From NCBI GenBank assembly GCA_030077755.1, contig JAQJZZ010000013.1, positions 1,116,001 through 1,180,000 of the forward strand: a DNA stretch of 64,000 bases, written 5' to 3'. The DNA comes from Filosporella fistucella. Taxonomy: Eukaryota; Ascomycota; Leotiomycetes; Helotiales. The notes under the pieces are model-generated. The model was not told the origin of the DNA and did not search any database. It saw only the letters and a list, made by a program, of their open reading frames with translations. Position numbers and translations under genes: made by a program. Below are positions 1-12,646 of the stretch, one piece after another; position 1 is the stretch's first letter; each line of letters starts with the position of its first letter.

Positions 1-2657
1 AGTACTGAGCAGTCCAGGCAAGTAGCTTTTTCTGACCCCACCTTTGAGGTTATGCCAGCCAGGCAAAGCAATGCTGGAACGTGGAAGCCAATGCGAGTAG
101 AGCAGGAACCGAAATGGCGACTTGTGACCAGGAAAAGAGCCACTAATTTCGCAAAAGACCTTCGGTCGCTGCCCAAAGCAAGTCGGAAGGAAAGAAATCC
201 AATGTAGGATGTGGGGTGGACTCCGTAGACTCATAGAGGGGGTTAAGCAATCGAGGCGGTGAAGGCCCTTTGACACAGGAGAGCTTGCTCGTCTGAATTC
301 GAATCCTACAGAATGGCAAGATGCGGCAGTGGAGGTTGGTCAGAGGTAACAAGACACCGACAAGTCAGATGTAGACTTCCTGCAAGCCCGTTTGAACATG
401 CAGTAAGAAGAGCCGGGTAGAGGGGGCTTGAGGCTTTGGCTTCACGGAGCAATTGCCTCTCGGGACAAGAGACTCAGAGCGCCATCATCCCCTCGATGAA
501 ACAAACAAATAACGGCAGGTGACTAGATGTGCCGAAAGGGACAGAAGGAAGTCCGAGTCGTCGGCTGCATCGTTTTTGAAGTACTTTTGGCATCGCCGGC
601 TGATCCAGGGAGCCGTCAAGTTTGGTTCCGGAGAGATTGGATAGCGATAGCATGCATATATGTGTATTTTTATGTATGTGCAGAGACGACTTTTGAGACT
701 GCAGAACGCTGAAACGGGGACGTTATAGTGACGGATCTATCAACCTTGAGCAGAGAGGAAAGCAAGGGATTTGACAAGAGCGAGCAGCAGTGAGAGCCAA
801 AGCTGAATTGAATCGAGCTGGGCCGAAACGACAGTTATTTTCGTATTGTGACCGTTGATGTCAAGCATACAGCGAAGAAGAAAATCACTATCGCCAGCAA
901 GGATGAGCCTAGGCGGTATTAAGATACCTTGGTACCTAGGAAACAACAGGAGTCCGAGCCAACCTTCCGGGTTCAAGTACTTGTAAGTAGGAAGGTATCG
1001 TGATGTTGTTTTAGGTAGCAAAGTCTATGCACGACCAAGCTGGGCGAATGGCAGCAAAGCAGGAAGGCAACAATACCATACAAGTGGCATGGAATAGCTT
1101 CACACTCACTTAGGGCAACTGGTAACTCCATGTACCGACCGACCATACTCGTACTTGGTATGCTTTTGCCTTCACCTAGACTGCCTCGACTGGCTTGGCT
1201 GCCCTGGTTGCCATGCTGTGAGCTTTTGATGAATCCTTACATCCTTACTGGCGTACAGCTCGCCTCGCCGGGCCATGCAGCAGCGGACAGAGCCCTGTGC
1301 ATTTTGCTGGAGTCCCTGGGAAACAAACCCAAAACCACATGTTGGGCTGCACTCTATGCTGTTCCCCGAGCCTACAAGTACGCTACAGGGCTTTATGTCT
1401 GGGCACCCCTCCCCTGTGGTCGCAGCCATCACCTCACCCACTTCATCACCCTTCCCTTCCTTTGCTTTCCCTTCTCACAACACCATCACACTCCTTCACA
1501 CAGTCCACATACTATACTAGTACAACACCCATGCAAAATTCAGAGTCAGGATGTTCCATCCCAAGTCCAAGTCCATGTCCATATCCAAATCCATCCCACT
1601 CCGATCCGCCGCCATCGCCGTCACTTGAGCCGAAGAATTTCGTGCCGTCCGTTTCCACAACCTCCTCCACCACTATCACCACCACTATTCATCACCACCA
1701 CCACCACCGCCGGCCGAGTCCAGCCCAGCTTGCCTCTGCACGCCTCTCCACCATAGTGACTGTACTACTGCTCTCGCTCCACAGCTCCCCTACCTTACCT
1801 TCCCTTACCTTACCTTAGCTGTTCAAGACAATACTCCGCACTCTACCCGGTGTGTGTGCTAGACTTGACTGAACTTTCATACCTTTTCGTCTGTCACTAC
1901 TCATTTGTCCATTGTCAACCTCTTACCTCTTACATCCTCCCACCTCACCTCATATCACCTCACGTTACATACCCATACAGAATCATCTCACGCTATTTTA
2001 TTGGAATCTCATACACTGCTCGTCAGCTGCTCTGCTTCGTCCAGTCTGTCCCTACTCCGAAACTGCCAAAAAGTAAGCCTTTGCCATACCAAACCACCAG
2101 AAATCCACCCAGGAACTTGTCGCGCTTCGTTTCTTTTGCCGGATGTTGAGAAAGGAAACCGAAACAGACTCATTATTTTTGCCCAGTCCCCTGCCAGCCA
2201 ATGTTCTGACGTTGCCATGTTTAGCAGAACCCAAGGATAACTTTGGAGATTTTCCCACCTCGAGTTCCACCCACGGCTGTACTACTTTCATCTCACCTAA
2301 ACTTCACCAGCTACAACTTTTACACTACACACCTCCACAAAATACAAGATTGCGTTACGTCAAGAATATCACTCGCCGGCCAAGTCAAATTACAGAGTCA
2401 GTAGCTCAGAGCGGTTTAGGACTGCAAATGTTGGAAAGCTTTATTAGTTGACGGAAACTTCCCTGCATACAAAAATCCAACTGGGTACAAATAATAAACG
2501 GCAACTCAACTTTCCGCATTGGTACCTTCCACACTGGAACTTCTGGGTCTCATTCCATGGATGCAACTTCCTTCCTTCTCGAGCTTAAAGTGACACAGCA
2601 TCTTTCTTGGTAGGCGCCTGCCTGCCTTGAAAGAGCTGTCGTCAACTACTATACAAA
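1..2657. other. Long non-coding stretch and leader region
   Basis: I see no supported gene here. From about 1,400 to 2,350 the + strand is strongly pyrimidine-rich, with CCA/CAC-rich runs and tandem CTTAC units near 1,796-1,817. This is typical of promoters and long 5' leaders of filamentous fungi. The open frames in it have low-complexity composition (Pro/Ser/His) and look like by-products of that bias. It most likely holds the promoter and 5' UTR of the gene starting at 2,658. The first kilobase could contain the 3' end of a neighbour, but no recognisable protein was found. Confidence 0.5.
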
Positions 2658-4358
2658 ATGGCCTTGATCCTACCTAAAGGCATTGTCGTCAACTCACCAG
2701 AGGCTGTCGAGAGTCTTGAGAGGATCGCCGCGGAGCCTTTGGATGAAGCGGAAATTGCTAGGTACTGGAAAGGTAGCTCAGCACAGCACTACTTGAGGAC
2801 AGGGTTGACCTAATCTCTGACAGTGTATACGACCACACAACGGAGACTTCTCGATCCTACTGCTGAGCGCCTGGAGAACTACTGGTGGCGCATATGGGGC
2901 AGCCGCTCGAAGGAGTTGAAAGCAGCAACTGTAGCGCGTCTCTTCGCCCATATCTCAGAAGGAGTATCGTTCGTACCACTTCGCGGCCCTCCAAACCGTG
3001 ATGAAGGAACAGCCCCACCATTGGTATGAGCCTCCAGCCTGCACAAATATCCATGACTGAATATTCTATTGTAGCGTCCCGTCAATCGTAAAGGAACAGG
3101 AGCATCGAGTACCACTGCCCTTCACCAAGCGCAACCCAGCAGAGCAGGGATGAATCCTTCTTCGATGAATTCAAGGAGCCAAGCTCCTATGCCGCATCCG
3201 ATTCTGAAAAAGACGAGAGGCCCATCCTCGACGGGACCAAGGCCAACTGCCCGGTTCATCTCCCCACACGAATCACAGGACGAAAATGAGCCGACGTCTT
3301 CAATCAGTCCGAATTCCCACGTCGTAGTTCAGCCGCCTTCACCGGATCCGGAAAGCTCGAAACCCGAAAAGAAAGTGGCCTCCGTACCCGCTAAGAAAAA
3401 GGGTGCATTCGTTGCCTCAACGAAGAAGAAACGCCCGGTCATCGTGAGACGCCAGAGCTCCCAGACATCGCAGTCTTCTGCCGAGAATATTGCTCGACAG
3501 GCGGATGCGTCAGCCATACAATCATCATCGGAACGAACCCCTCCTACCTTTTCAGAACAAGCTCGGGGTAAGACCCGGTCCAGATTTCAAGAGAGCTTTT
3601 CTCCGGCATCGAGCAGCAGCAACCAATCACCAAGGAAGCGGATACCTAGATTGCCAGAATCAAAGAAGGCCCTGCTTAGGGGCCACATAGCCAGAACACC
3701 TCCGGAAACCTTGATTGGACTTGCTCAAGCCCTAAACGAATCTGGTGATCCTGGCCCATCTACCCAGAGATTTCGTCGAATTGAAGATGTTGCAGAGGAA
3801 GTATTAAATACAGTAACCCTTGACCCCGAGGAGCGGGAAGAAATGGAAGTCCAGAGAATTTTACTTCAACAAGCGCAAGCGCAAGCAAGGAAACATAAGG
3901 AAGCAGCTGCACAGGCACGGTCAGACGACACGGCCGAGGAATCTCCAACAATGCAGAGCTCTCAGAGGTCAAGGTCTGGTGGTAACCACGACCCTGCAAC
4001 CATTCGCTTATTGCACAGTGACTCAAAAGGGGTTGCAAGTCTTGCACCTACACTTACAGCCGCAACTGGGAAGGTCGATCTGGGTAACGTAGGTGCAATC
4101 GAGCCTGAACAACCCATAAGAAATGTATCATTTCGGACAAATGAGAAAGGCAAAGGGCGTGCCTCCAAGCAATCAGAGAACGACGAAATATTTGCGAAAC
4201 GAACAGTTCTCGCACCAACATCGGACTCCCCTCAGCCCAGCTCTCTACTGAGCCGCAGCAAAAGTCAATTGACTTTGCTCTTGGAAAGGGATCGAGCTAG
4301 GAGCGATGACCACAAGTCCGACAAAGACAAGGACAAGTCCAAGGGCAAAAAGCGTTAA
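2658..4358 (+). CDS. AreA-type GATA-like (DUF1752) domain protein
   Basis: Exons 2658-2772, 2824-3023 and 3075-4358 close into a 532-residue protein; both introns are GT-AG (51 bases each). Residues about 36-67 (from YWKVYTTTQRRLL to ERLENYWWRIWGS) fit the GATA-like/DUF1752 domain found at the N-terminus of the nitrogen regulator AreA, but no zinc finger is present, so this is not AreA itself. Next come a conserved fungal stretch (LFAHISEGVSFVPLRGP) and a motif PHPILKKTRGPSSTGPRPTA, then a long Ser/Pro/Gln-rich, probably disordered tail ending in a Lys/Asp-rich segment. By analogy it is probably a nuclear regulatory or scaffold protein; the biochemical role is unknown. The start ATG was chosen because the next residues (MALILPKGIVVNSPEA) are the conserved beginning of this family. 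Confidence 0.85.
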
Positions 4359-5272
4359 TAATATCATAAAAGGTGCTCCGTCGTCCGCTACACAGCAGTT
4401 CTGGGTCTGGAGTTGAAATTATGTTTTAAGGAAAAGTTTCCAGCGATTTGGGAGGTGACAGCTGCCGCATGTGTATGATAGACCTTTTGTGCGGCTCTTG
4501 CGCATGTACTATTCAAGGCGGCTAGCTTATGGAACTGATACAGGATTGGTTGCATTGCTACGGCGCCAGGTTGGGAATCGGAAAGGCCATTTGCAAGATT
4601 AGACGTGTGAATAATGTGTTTCAAGCGCGTCACTGCTGTAAGTCGAATAAAATCGATACAGATATTCCAACGAGGAAGAACAAGCGAGGAACGTAGCGTA
4701 TCCTAATTTACTCAAACTAAATGGCTTCTGTTTCATTCTGCTTTGCCGAGGAGGAAATAACAGTGGCTGAGGGACAATCCTGGTTTCAAGAATCAGTCTC
4801 TAAGCGAGCCTGATTCTCTAGAGCGGCTCTGATGGAAGGTCTATTTTCACATTTCCAAATGCTTGACTAAGCTAAGAATCTCAAAGTAAGCACTTGAAAG
4901 TTGCTCAGCCTCCTACATTCTCAATTCCATCGTCCAGATATTTCATTCCCAAGGTCAAAAGAGCACATTGGTATCATGACTGTTGGTAGGTAGAGATGCA
5001 CGTATCATACCACAGTGCATATGTTCTGGTTTCATTACGGAGTTACCCCTTATCCCAACATCCACGTCAAAACCAACGACTGTGCCGCAGGGTAAGGCAG
5101 AATCAGCAGAGCCAAGAGAATGTATGTATGCCAGGTTGGTGCATCCTTCGCGGGGACGGATTAAAAATAAGTCGTTGGTGCCTTAATATTTCTAGATTCC
5201 CGAATCTTAGTACTTTCATCCTTTCTTTGAATCTGTGGTCACCTACAGATATTTCGTATCGACTTTTTAAAT
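4359..5272. other. Intergenic, no gene seen
   Basis: No supported coding region. Part may be the 3' UTR of the preceding gene and the promoter of the membrane-protein gene that follows. Short open frames at 4,983-5,307 on the + strand show no domain and could at most be unrecognised upstream exons. Confidence 0.4.
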
Positions 5273-6127
5273 ATGTTTGCCTTCCTCTCTCTCCGCGCTA
5301 CACCTGATGGCAGGATCGAACCTGATATTCTCCCCTCCTCTGCTTCCTCGCAAGTAGGCATTTTACCTGGTGGTGGGGTAAAGCAATCGGGCTCGCGATG
5401 GCAGGGTTATGGGATTTGGGAGTATGTTACGACGTGGGATATGTCTGATCGAGCGGGTTTGGTGAGGAGGATTGTGTGCTGGCTGGCCGTAATACTGCAT
5501 TTGCCGATGAATATCTTCTCGATGATGAGTTATAGGTTTAGTTTTTGGATATTTGTGAGTGGGATTTTGTTTCGTTGTTGTTGCAGGCCTCTTCTTCGCC
5601 GCCTGGAATGCTTTATGAAGATATATGTGACACCACTTGACATATTTTGGTGGATTGAATGGATAACTAATCCGATAATGTAGTTTGGCGTTATACTCAG
5701 TCTCCTCAATCTACTCTGTGTGGCGATCGCACTTTGGAGGCTTGATGTTATGCGTGGCTCAAGAATGTTCTGGGGCAAGGTGTAAGTGTTTCCTTTCTCT
5801 TACCGTACCATCACTCGTCTTGTTGCTAAGACTCCATAGCTACAATAGGACCCACTTTGACTACACCATCTTGATTCTCTTCATATTCTACGGAGCATTC
5901 TTCGCCATGACAGTATTTGGAAGGATGAGAAGATCTGGCTGTTCGTGTCTCCTTCCGAATTTTCGCTGCAAACACAGCAGAGATGTTCAATAAAGTCATC
6001 ACTTCGGTGCTAATTACGAATAGGGATCACATTTATTCGAATCGTCTGGCCAATGACTTTTATCGCAGACATCTTCTGCTTCATCGCCGGCTGGGTTGCT
6101 ACGTGGAGGGATGTGAGCTTGGGGTAG
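5273..6127 (+). CDS. Small multi-pass membrane protein, unrecognised
   Basis: A model with exons 5273-5626, 5684-5781, 5840-5940 and 6024-6127 closes into 218 residues. The introns (57, 58 and 83 bases) are GT-AG, though the third donor (GTTCGT) is weak. Exon 2 encodes a clear membrane helix (GVILSLLNLLCVAIALW), exon 3 another (TILILFIFYGAFFAMTVFG) and exon 4 a third (ITFIRIVWPMTFIADIFCFI), ending WVATWRDVSLG. Exon 1 holds a further hydrophobic stretch (IVCWLAVILHLPMNIF). The family is not recognised. Membrane-helix character preserved across three splice junctions argues that the gene is real. Exon 1 is the least certain: its true start could be the ATG at 5441 or lie upstream, and GTGAGT at 5555 is an alternative donor that does not fit the downstream frame. 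Confidence 0.5.
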
Positions 6128-6901
6128 GGTCCTCAATTTCGTCTCTTGAGCTCGGCATAGCTGATCGAAAAGACAAATTCGTCTTCCCTAGGGCCGCCTT
6201 TGGGCATGGACGGTTTCGAGAATTCACTGTGGTGGAATTTGGCTGGGAGAAAATGCTGTTCCTTCAGATCCTAATACTCTGCTAGTCTGCAAAACTTCAC
6301 TCTTTGATAGGCCATCTCTGTCCTGCAGAAGGGAAATCTCAACGGCGAATTTAAGAGACGGAGGTAGCTAGAAATACCCCAGGCAGGCCAGAATCAAACT
6401 CATCACAATTACCAATCTAAAGTGTCAAGAATAAAATAGCTTGGAAATTGGAAAAAAGGCTTTAATCTCACTGGAACATTCAGTGCAAAACCGGGCTTTA
6501 AGAAGGGCCACTGCAAAATCAGTATTGTGCAAAATTGTCCTCAAATAAGTTGCTCTGTATGTTATACTTCTTATGGGGATTCCACACGCATGCGGATTCA
6601 TACATCGCCACTCTTCAGCCCAATAATTGGTATAGTACTCGATGGCAGTGAAGACGAATCATCTTAATATTTATGTCGTGGCAATGAAGGACATACTCCT
6701 ATTTTGATTCATGGCATTCTCGTATAACAAGCTATAAATACACCAAAGTCGCTGGGTATCATGCAAAAGCCGCTGTTCTTCTGCAGCTGGCTAGCAAATC
6801 TGATCATCTAGTCCGATCCAGAACTCCAAGCTTTTTGAAAATTCAAAGCAAACCGCGAACTTAGGTTCACGTAAGTCGATATTGTCGACGGATAGCTCAA
6901 T
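6128..6901. other. Intergenic, no gene seen
   Basis: Space between the 3' ends of two convergent genes. It should contain both terminator/poly(A) regions. No open frame with recognisable content on either strand. Confidence 0.5.
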
Positions 6902-8775
6902 TTATGATGTTCCCGGCTTAGGGCTGTTAGTAGCACTGCCTCCTCCTCTTTTCATAAGACCCGCAAAGAAAGATGCCAGGGCTTCATTTTGAGATTTCCC
7001 GTCAGGGGAGGTAACACCCCCTGGTGATGTCGGCTCCGGGGTTTGGTAACTCTGCCGATCCTGAAAGATGTCAATGTAGTTCGTATGATTCAGATGATAT
7101 AACTTACCCTCAGTCTTTGGAGCATATCATCGGCATCGACCTGGATACCTCCCATGTTGAATTGAACAGGTCCAATATGCTCATTCAGGCGGCCGTCATC
7201 AACATGTCCATCCTCTCCGCTGTCTACTCCTGACAAAGACGTCTGGCGGCCCCGTACCACACGGCTACTGTCCATTCCAGAATCGGCGCCCTGTCTGATC
7301 TTTTCCAAGATTTCCAACTGGGTTGTTAGGAATGTCTGAGCATCCTGGCTCAAGACTTCCATATTTCGACCATTAGACTCCACAGAAGCTGCTTGGAGGG
7401 CGTCACGGCTAGGGTCCCGAATGATCTCTTCGTAAGCGATGACAGCGCCTCCTGGCACGGGAGGTACCTCGACATTCACCGAAGTTTGATTTCCAGCGGG
7501 TGTAGAATTGTTAACTGAAGATAAGCTGTCCGCTTCCTCAATATCCAGTGACCATCCCTTATTGATTGCCTCAACATCGAAGCCATCACGAAGAACTCTG
7601 ATCTTGCCCCAGGAGTCCCAATTCGGCGGGACGAGGACTTTATCACGATCTATAACGTTGTGTTTTAAGGGCTGCCTCTTAAGAAGGGAATGAATCCCCA
7701 AAGATGAATGTATAAGGCTTTGTAGGGGACTTGTGACAGAAGGAATCGTGTAAATGAGTGATGCACCGTCTAGCACACATTAGAAAAACGTCTGAAAGGG
7801 CGGCAGTAAATAATTACGTTTGAGTAAAATGGTCCTTAGGAACTGCAGAACAATATCAAACTCTTCCTCTTTCCAGGATCGTTCCTTTTCCAGTACTTCA
7901 ATTCGATCAGACTATGGAAAAATTAGTAATTGTTTGTAACGTAATTAGAGGGGCGTTGCACATTTTGGCAGACTACACATAATGGTAAACCTAGAGCTTC
8001 TTCCCATTCTCCAGGTCCCAGAGGTAGACTAACATCACTCTCTGTGATATTACCAACACCTGTTCCGTCCAAACTATTACCTCCACGACCTCTATCTCGC
8101 CAGCTGGTCATAATCTCTTCCATTTTCTCCTTGCAGTCTCCATCCAGAGACACAAGCAAGGTCCTTAGTAGTCGAATCCAGTCTCTTAGCTGGCGCAGCC
8201 AGAACCATGGTTGAGACCAATCCAGAAGTATGACAATTAGGGTATTTGGGATTGTTTGAGGAGTAAGAAGAGGTTGTAGTAGGGGTGCAAACGAAGCTGA
8301 GGGATCGGAGAGAAGATAAACAGAGAGGCGCGCCAGTATATCTGCAAGGTCAGCAGAATTTGATTATTGTTTTCGCGGGCATATACCTTCATGGTCCGCA
8401 TCCAAAACATCGTGGTAGGTATACCCCAGCGCGAAATTGTTTGCAACTGGAGGCAATTTGCTGCTTTGCCGGTCCTGTGTCCTCCGCGAATCCTCCGTTG
8501 AGAGCGTATCAAGAAATTCTCTTTGCGATTCTGGGGATCCTCCTGTATCGAATCAGCCATTATCACCCATCTCTTCATAGTGCGTGTGAAATACCTAGCA
8601 CGAGGATATTCTTCTCGGGCAAACGCTTTCCACTGGCGACACTGTCCAGCATAGAGGACCACATATCCTTCTTCGCATCCGCGCTCTTGGGCCTTTCATG
8701 GTCACTGGAAGTAGACACTTGAGTGTAGGTAGACGTTCTGTTGTTGGACGCCATCATGGCATCGAATCGCTCCAA
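6902..8775 (-). CDS. Cytoplasmic dynein light intermediate chain
   Basis: Six exons on the minus strand (8595-8775, 8387-8542, 7962-8341, 7818-7911, 7108-7769, 6902-7060) join exactly into 543 residues. The N-terminal part (KKDMWSSMLDSVASGKRLPE, then KNILVLGG) begins the Ras-like fold of the DLIC family. Later segments, such as ALGYTYHDVLDADHEDILAR, IVILLDWSQPWFWLRQL, GASLIYT and KHNVIDRDKVLVPPNWDSWG, are strongly conserved in fungal light intermediate chains. The C-terminus (NEALASFFAGLMKRGGG) is the adaptor-interacting helix. The protein links the dynein heavy chain to cargo adaptors and is needed for nuclear migration and endosome movement. Start: the first in-frame ATG is used; the ATG at 8754 is an equally plausible start, shortening the protein by 7 residues. 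Confidence 0.95.
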
Positions 8776-9135
8776 TCTCAGGGGCCTTGAATTGTTAGTC
8801 GGTGTATGAGCTGGAAAGAGTCGCTATCGTGGGTCGTTCATGCAATTTCGACGAGGGAGTTGTATTTGCGTACTCATTTGTACTAGCCCCTTCAAAGACA
8901 CCGTTGATAGATTCAAGGTTATGCGACGGTTGTTGCAGTGTTGACTTTGTTCAGTTTGGTTCACGTTCACAAAGCTGTGGACCAGGCGAGGCCCAAATCC
9001 TCTCCATCAAGCTGCAGCGGCACCCCATGCAGCAATACTGTAAAGCCCCATTGGCCGAAATTTTAAAGCTCACAGCCTCGTCTCCATGCACTGAGCCATT
9101 TCAACGCTCAGAATTTCTTCATAAAGCACAACGAA
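8776..9135. promoter_or_regulatory. Divergent promoter region
   Basis: About 360 bases separate the start codons of the dynein light intermediate chain gene (leftward) and the ist3 gene (rightward). Both promoters and 5' UTRs must fit here. No obvious TATA box was picked out. Confidence 0.6.
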
Positions 9136-10104
9136 ATGAATAGTATTCGACAGATCCAGGAGCTGAACAAGCGCGAACTAGAAAACGGAGTGTAAGTCTT
9201 ATCATCATTGCTCCTGTATGATCTAATAGGTTGCAGTTCACCAGAAGCGTCATGGCACACAGATTATCGCGATACAGCGTATGTTTACATTGGTGGCCTC
9301 CCATTTGAGCTCTCCGAAGGCGATATCATTACCATATTCTCGCAATATGGTGAACCAACCTACATCAATCTTATTCGTGACAAAGACACAGGAAAATCTC
9401 GTGGATTCGCCTTTCTGAAATATGAGGATCAGCGAAGCACCGATCTTGCTGTGGATAATCTCGGAGGCGCCGTGATTATGGGCAGGACCTTGAGAGTGGA
9501 TCATACACGATACAAGAAGAAAGAAGATGAGCCGGATGAGGGACACGATTTAATCGCGGAGGCTAAGCAGATTGCGGACGATGAATCAGAGGACAGACGC
9601 AAGAGAAGGCGAACGAACGAGAGCGAGAATGAGGATGAAAGGCCTTTGCTCAAAGAGGAGCAAGAACTAGCTCTGCTAATCCAGAACCACGACGAGGAAG
9701 ATCCGATGAAGCCATATTTAATTCAGGAGAAACGAGAAGAAGTTTCTTTGGCGTTGGCGAGGCTGAAGGACAAGAAATCTAGTAAACATCATAAGCATCG
9801 ACACCATAAGTCACGGCATTCTAGGAAGGATGGCGAGGGATTGGGGGGTGAAAGAAGTTCTCATCACAGACGAGAGCATCGGGAACGCAAGAGGTCGCGA
9901 TCCAGGGATTCATCAACGGACAGACATGGTCGTCGGCCGAGACTGGAGGACAGCAAAACTGATGCATCATATCGTCGAGCTCGTAGTCCCAGGAGGGAGA
10001 GTGGTGGCGGAGAGAGAAATGACAGAGATGAATCATACAGGAGGGAAAGACGAGATTCAGCTGATGATTCATATCGCCGCTCTCGGAGAGACTTAAAGTC
10101 ATGA
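9136..10104 (+). CDS. ist3: U2 snRNP / RES complex RNA-binding protein Ist3 (RBMX2-like)
   Basis: Two exons (9136-9191 and 9237-10104) encode 307 residues. The start [19 protein letters not shown] and the following [20 protein letters not shown] match the Ist3/Snu17/RBMX2 family. There is one RRM (about residues 33-110) with RNP2 (YVYIGGL) and RNP1 (SRGFAFLKY), then the conserved C-cap [11 protein letters not shown]. The rest is an Arg/Ser/Asp/His-rich tail. Ist3 belongs to the RES complex, which retains pre-mRNA and supports activated spliceosomes. The acceptor at 9236 was chosen over the nearer AG at about 9229 because only it keeps the frame of the conserved N-terminus. Confidence 0.95.
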
Positions 10105-10253
10105 CATGTCTTCATGTACATTCTATAGGCAGATATTTGGCCAGTCTATCTATGCCGCAATGCCCAAGCAAGCAAAAAAATTCGAATAACCCCAATACAG
10201 CTTTGCGCCTTGCCGGTTACCATTCATTCACTCACATTTAGCCCATTAATTCA

Positions 10254-11630
10254 TTAGCTTGCCCCAAGATATCTCTTCCATCCATCTCGCACACAGTAGC
10301 GTTTGCCATCCTCCCCTTCAGCAATAACAAATTTCTCCCATCTACCATCCCGACCAGCACCAATCACAATGATATTGTGATCATTCGTCCATCCTATGAT
10401 GCCTTTCGGCGGGCGATACATACCCTCTCCACTCGCAGGTAATGCACCTCCACGAATCGGTTCATCGCCCATCTCAAAATGAGCACTGGAAAATGAGTAA
10501 ACGTCAGAGAAAACTCTGGGGAGAAGTGGTAAGCGTGAAAGGACACCCCATTTTTGACTCTTATCCCCGTCACTTGCAGCAAGGCTTCCAGACCCATTTC
10601 CCATTGTAGTTAATCTTCTATTCACGCTTGCCGTGTCATTTCTTACTGGTTTTGATGGATGAGGAATATCAAAAACATGGAGAGTCGACTTGTCAGATGT
10701 AACAGCTAGCATTTGTCCCGATGGCGAGATGGCTACTGAGAAGATAGTTGCTGGATCGACTCCTCGTCTGAGCTCAGCAATCCGAGCACAATTGCTTGTG
10801 GCAAAGACACGAATTAGAGTCCCCTGTAAAGTTTTGCATGTGAATATGGGCAATGGTTGAAGTTCTAGAAATACGTACCTTCTCACTCGCTGTTGCCAAA
10901 ATTTCGCCATCGCGGCTGATGTCCAGAGCCCGTAACGATGATCCGTGAGCTGGTATGATACTGACATTTCCTGTCGATAATTCCACTAACTGTACCTGAC
11001 CTGGGGTTCTGCCAGGAAAGGCAAGAGTTAGAGCTGTGAGGCATGAGAGGCCTAATGGGTTGTCCGCAGTCTCGAAGACAGACCAAACCTCTGGTGGATT
11101 CACAAACTTGTATACGCGAATGCTATTTTGCAGAGCAACGACAATATGGGTTCTCGAAAGTCGTACACTCCGGACGGTCGTGAGAACAGGTATTTGCATC
11201 GCAACCTTTTGTTTCGCATCGTCCCATATAACCACCTTGCAATGAAAGGTTAGTAAAAGCGTAGAGTTAACCCCGTGTGTTCGTGCCAACCTTATTCTGT
11301 GGAAACTTGGGTTGCTTGCCTCCTCCGATGATGGCGACAAGATTTGCCTTTCCTAGCATTTGCGCAGCACCTATACCAGCGTTGAAGTCTGTTCCTGATC
11401 AGCACTTATTATCTTTCTGCACCATTCATCCTACCTCGAGCGACCCGCAGTTGACATGGCTCCGAATTAAAAACTACCACTCGCATTAGTCCCGATATGA
11501 ATTTGTGCCGTTAATACTCACTGCAAAATCCTGTATCGAGGCCAACGGAAAAGCAGCTGGCATCTTGATTGAAAAAGGCTGACAAGGCTACGGGATTGCT
11601 GGAGCTCTCGATGGCAGGTCTGGTATTCAT
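10254..11630 (-). CDS. hsv2: PROPPIN WD-repeat protein Hsv2 (SVP1-like protein 2)
   Basis: Five minus-strand exons (11522-11630, 11435-11473, 11291-11388, 10879-11235, 10254-10823) give 390 residues. The sequence starts [20 protein letters not shown] and continues with beta-propeller blades such as [15 protein letters not shown] and [20 protein letters not shown]. The phosphoinositide-binding motif of PROPPINs (L/FRRG) appears as LRRG at residues 219-222, after [17 protein letters not shown] long loop (about 275-310) is typical of fungal Hsv2. Proteins of this family bind PI3P and PI(3,5)P2 on endosomes and vacuoles and act in (micro)autophagy. The alternatives are Atg18 and Atg21; the N-terminus and length favour Hsv2. 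Confidence 0.93.
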
Positions 11631-12646
11631 GTCGGCTTGCTCCTAGGACCTGCTAGTAAGACTGATGAGAGTTTGTTTAGAATGAGATGGTGGTATGTCG
11701 TCCAGCGATGCGCATGGTGTTTGCTGGTGATTCAACTGCTTTGCAGCGGTAGCAGCAAGCAGCCTGGCGAGGTTGAAGCTTTTAAGAATGGGCTTGGCTT
11801 GGGCATCTGAATCATCTGAATCCCGCATGCGCCTCGGTACTGTAGGTAGATACCGTTAGCGGTTGGATTTTAGTGTTAATTTACCTAGTGCCCAACTGTC
11901 AGTGCACATTGAATTCTCCTCGGTGCTGCACGGCACTTTCAGCACAAGCAGTTGTCCAGGCAGTTAATATACTCCGTAGCTGACATGAAATTGGTCAACA
12001 GAGAGCGTACCTTATAATATGGTTCATTTAATATACTGAATGGAATTCAACATACTGTTCGAGATTACTTAGCTACAAAGCCAATCTTACAAAGTATTCA
12101 TGCTCTTGTTAGTAGTTTACACTGAGCTACCTTATGTATCCAGTATGCAACTGATCTGGTGTACCTATAATCCAGGCAAGGTGTTGATCATCTGAACAAA
12201 TTTGATACTGGGAACGTGAATAATGGTCATGCTTTTGAATTGGAAGAGCACTTTTATGAAGCCTCAAATTCACTTTCAAACTCCGGAGAGAATATACGCA
12301 TGTATTGCCATTTTCGCCATCAAGAGTAACAACATCTCATGGCATATATTAGCACCTCGAAATCTGCACCTCAGCTAGTACAGAGCATCCTGGTCTTCAC
12401 CAAGGCAAGGCTGAGCTACTGATTTAGGTCTAGCTTTAACCCACCGTTTCCTCCTTCCACTCCGAATCTCGCTAAAATTAACAATTCCCCTGAAGAAGGG
12501 ATGACCTTCGACCGCAACTTCAAATTTCGCGACACCCTCACACGAACAACATCTCCTTCCGACTTGTTCCACCTCGTCACCTTCGATATTATCACTGCAG
12601 GTCGAATTGACTTGGCCATATCATTTCTTCATCACCATCCGCCATC
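11631..12646. promoter_or_regulatory. Divergent promoter region of hsv2 and septin gene
   Basis: About 1 kb between divergent start codons. No supported coding region; the open frames at 11,643-11,828 (minus) and 12,375-12,619 (minus) have no recognisable content. The stretch 11,940-12,360 is AT-richer than its surroundings. Confidence 0.5.

Noticed and set aside
1130..1818. Two overlapping + strand open frames of 173 and 208 residues
   Set aside because: Composition is Pro/Ser/His/Thr low complexity caused by the CCA/CAC-rich leader; no domain and no splice logic.
5555..5586. GTGAGT...CAG intron in the membrane-protein gene
   Set aside because: Using it leaves no phase that joins the next exons without a stop; reading through closes the frame.
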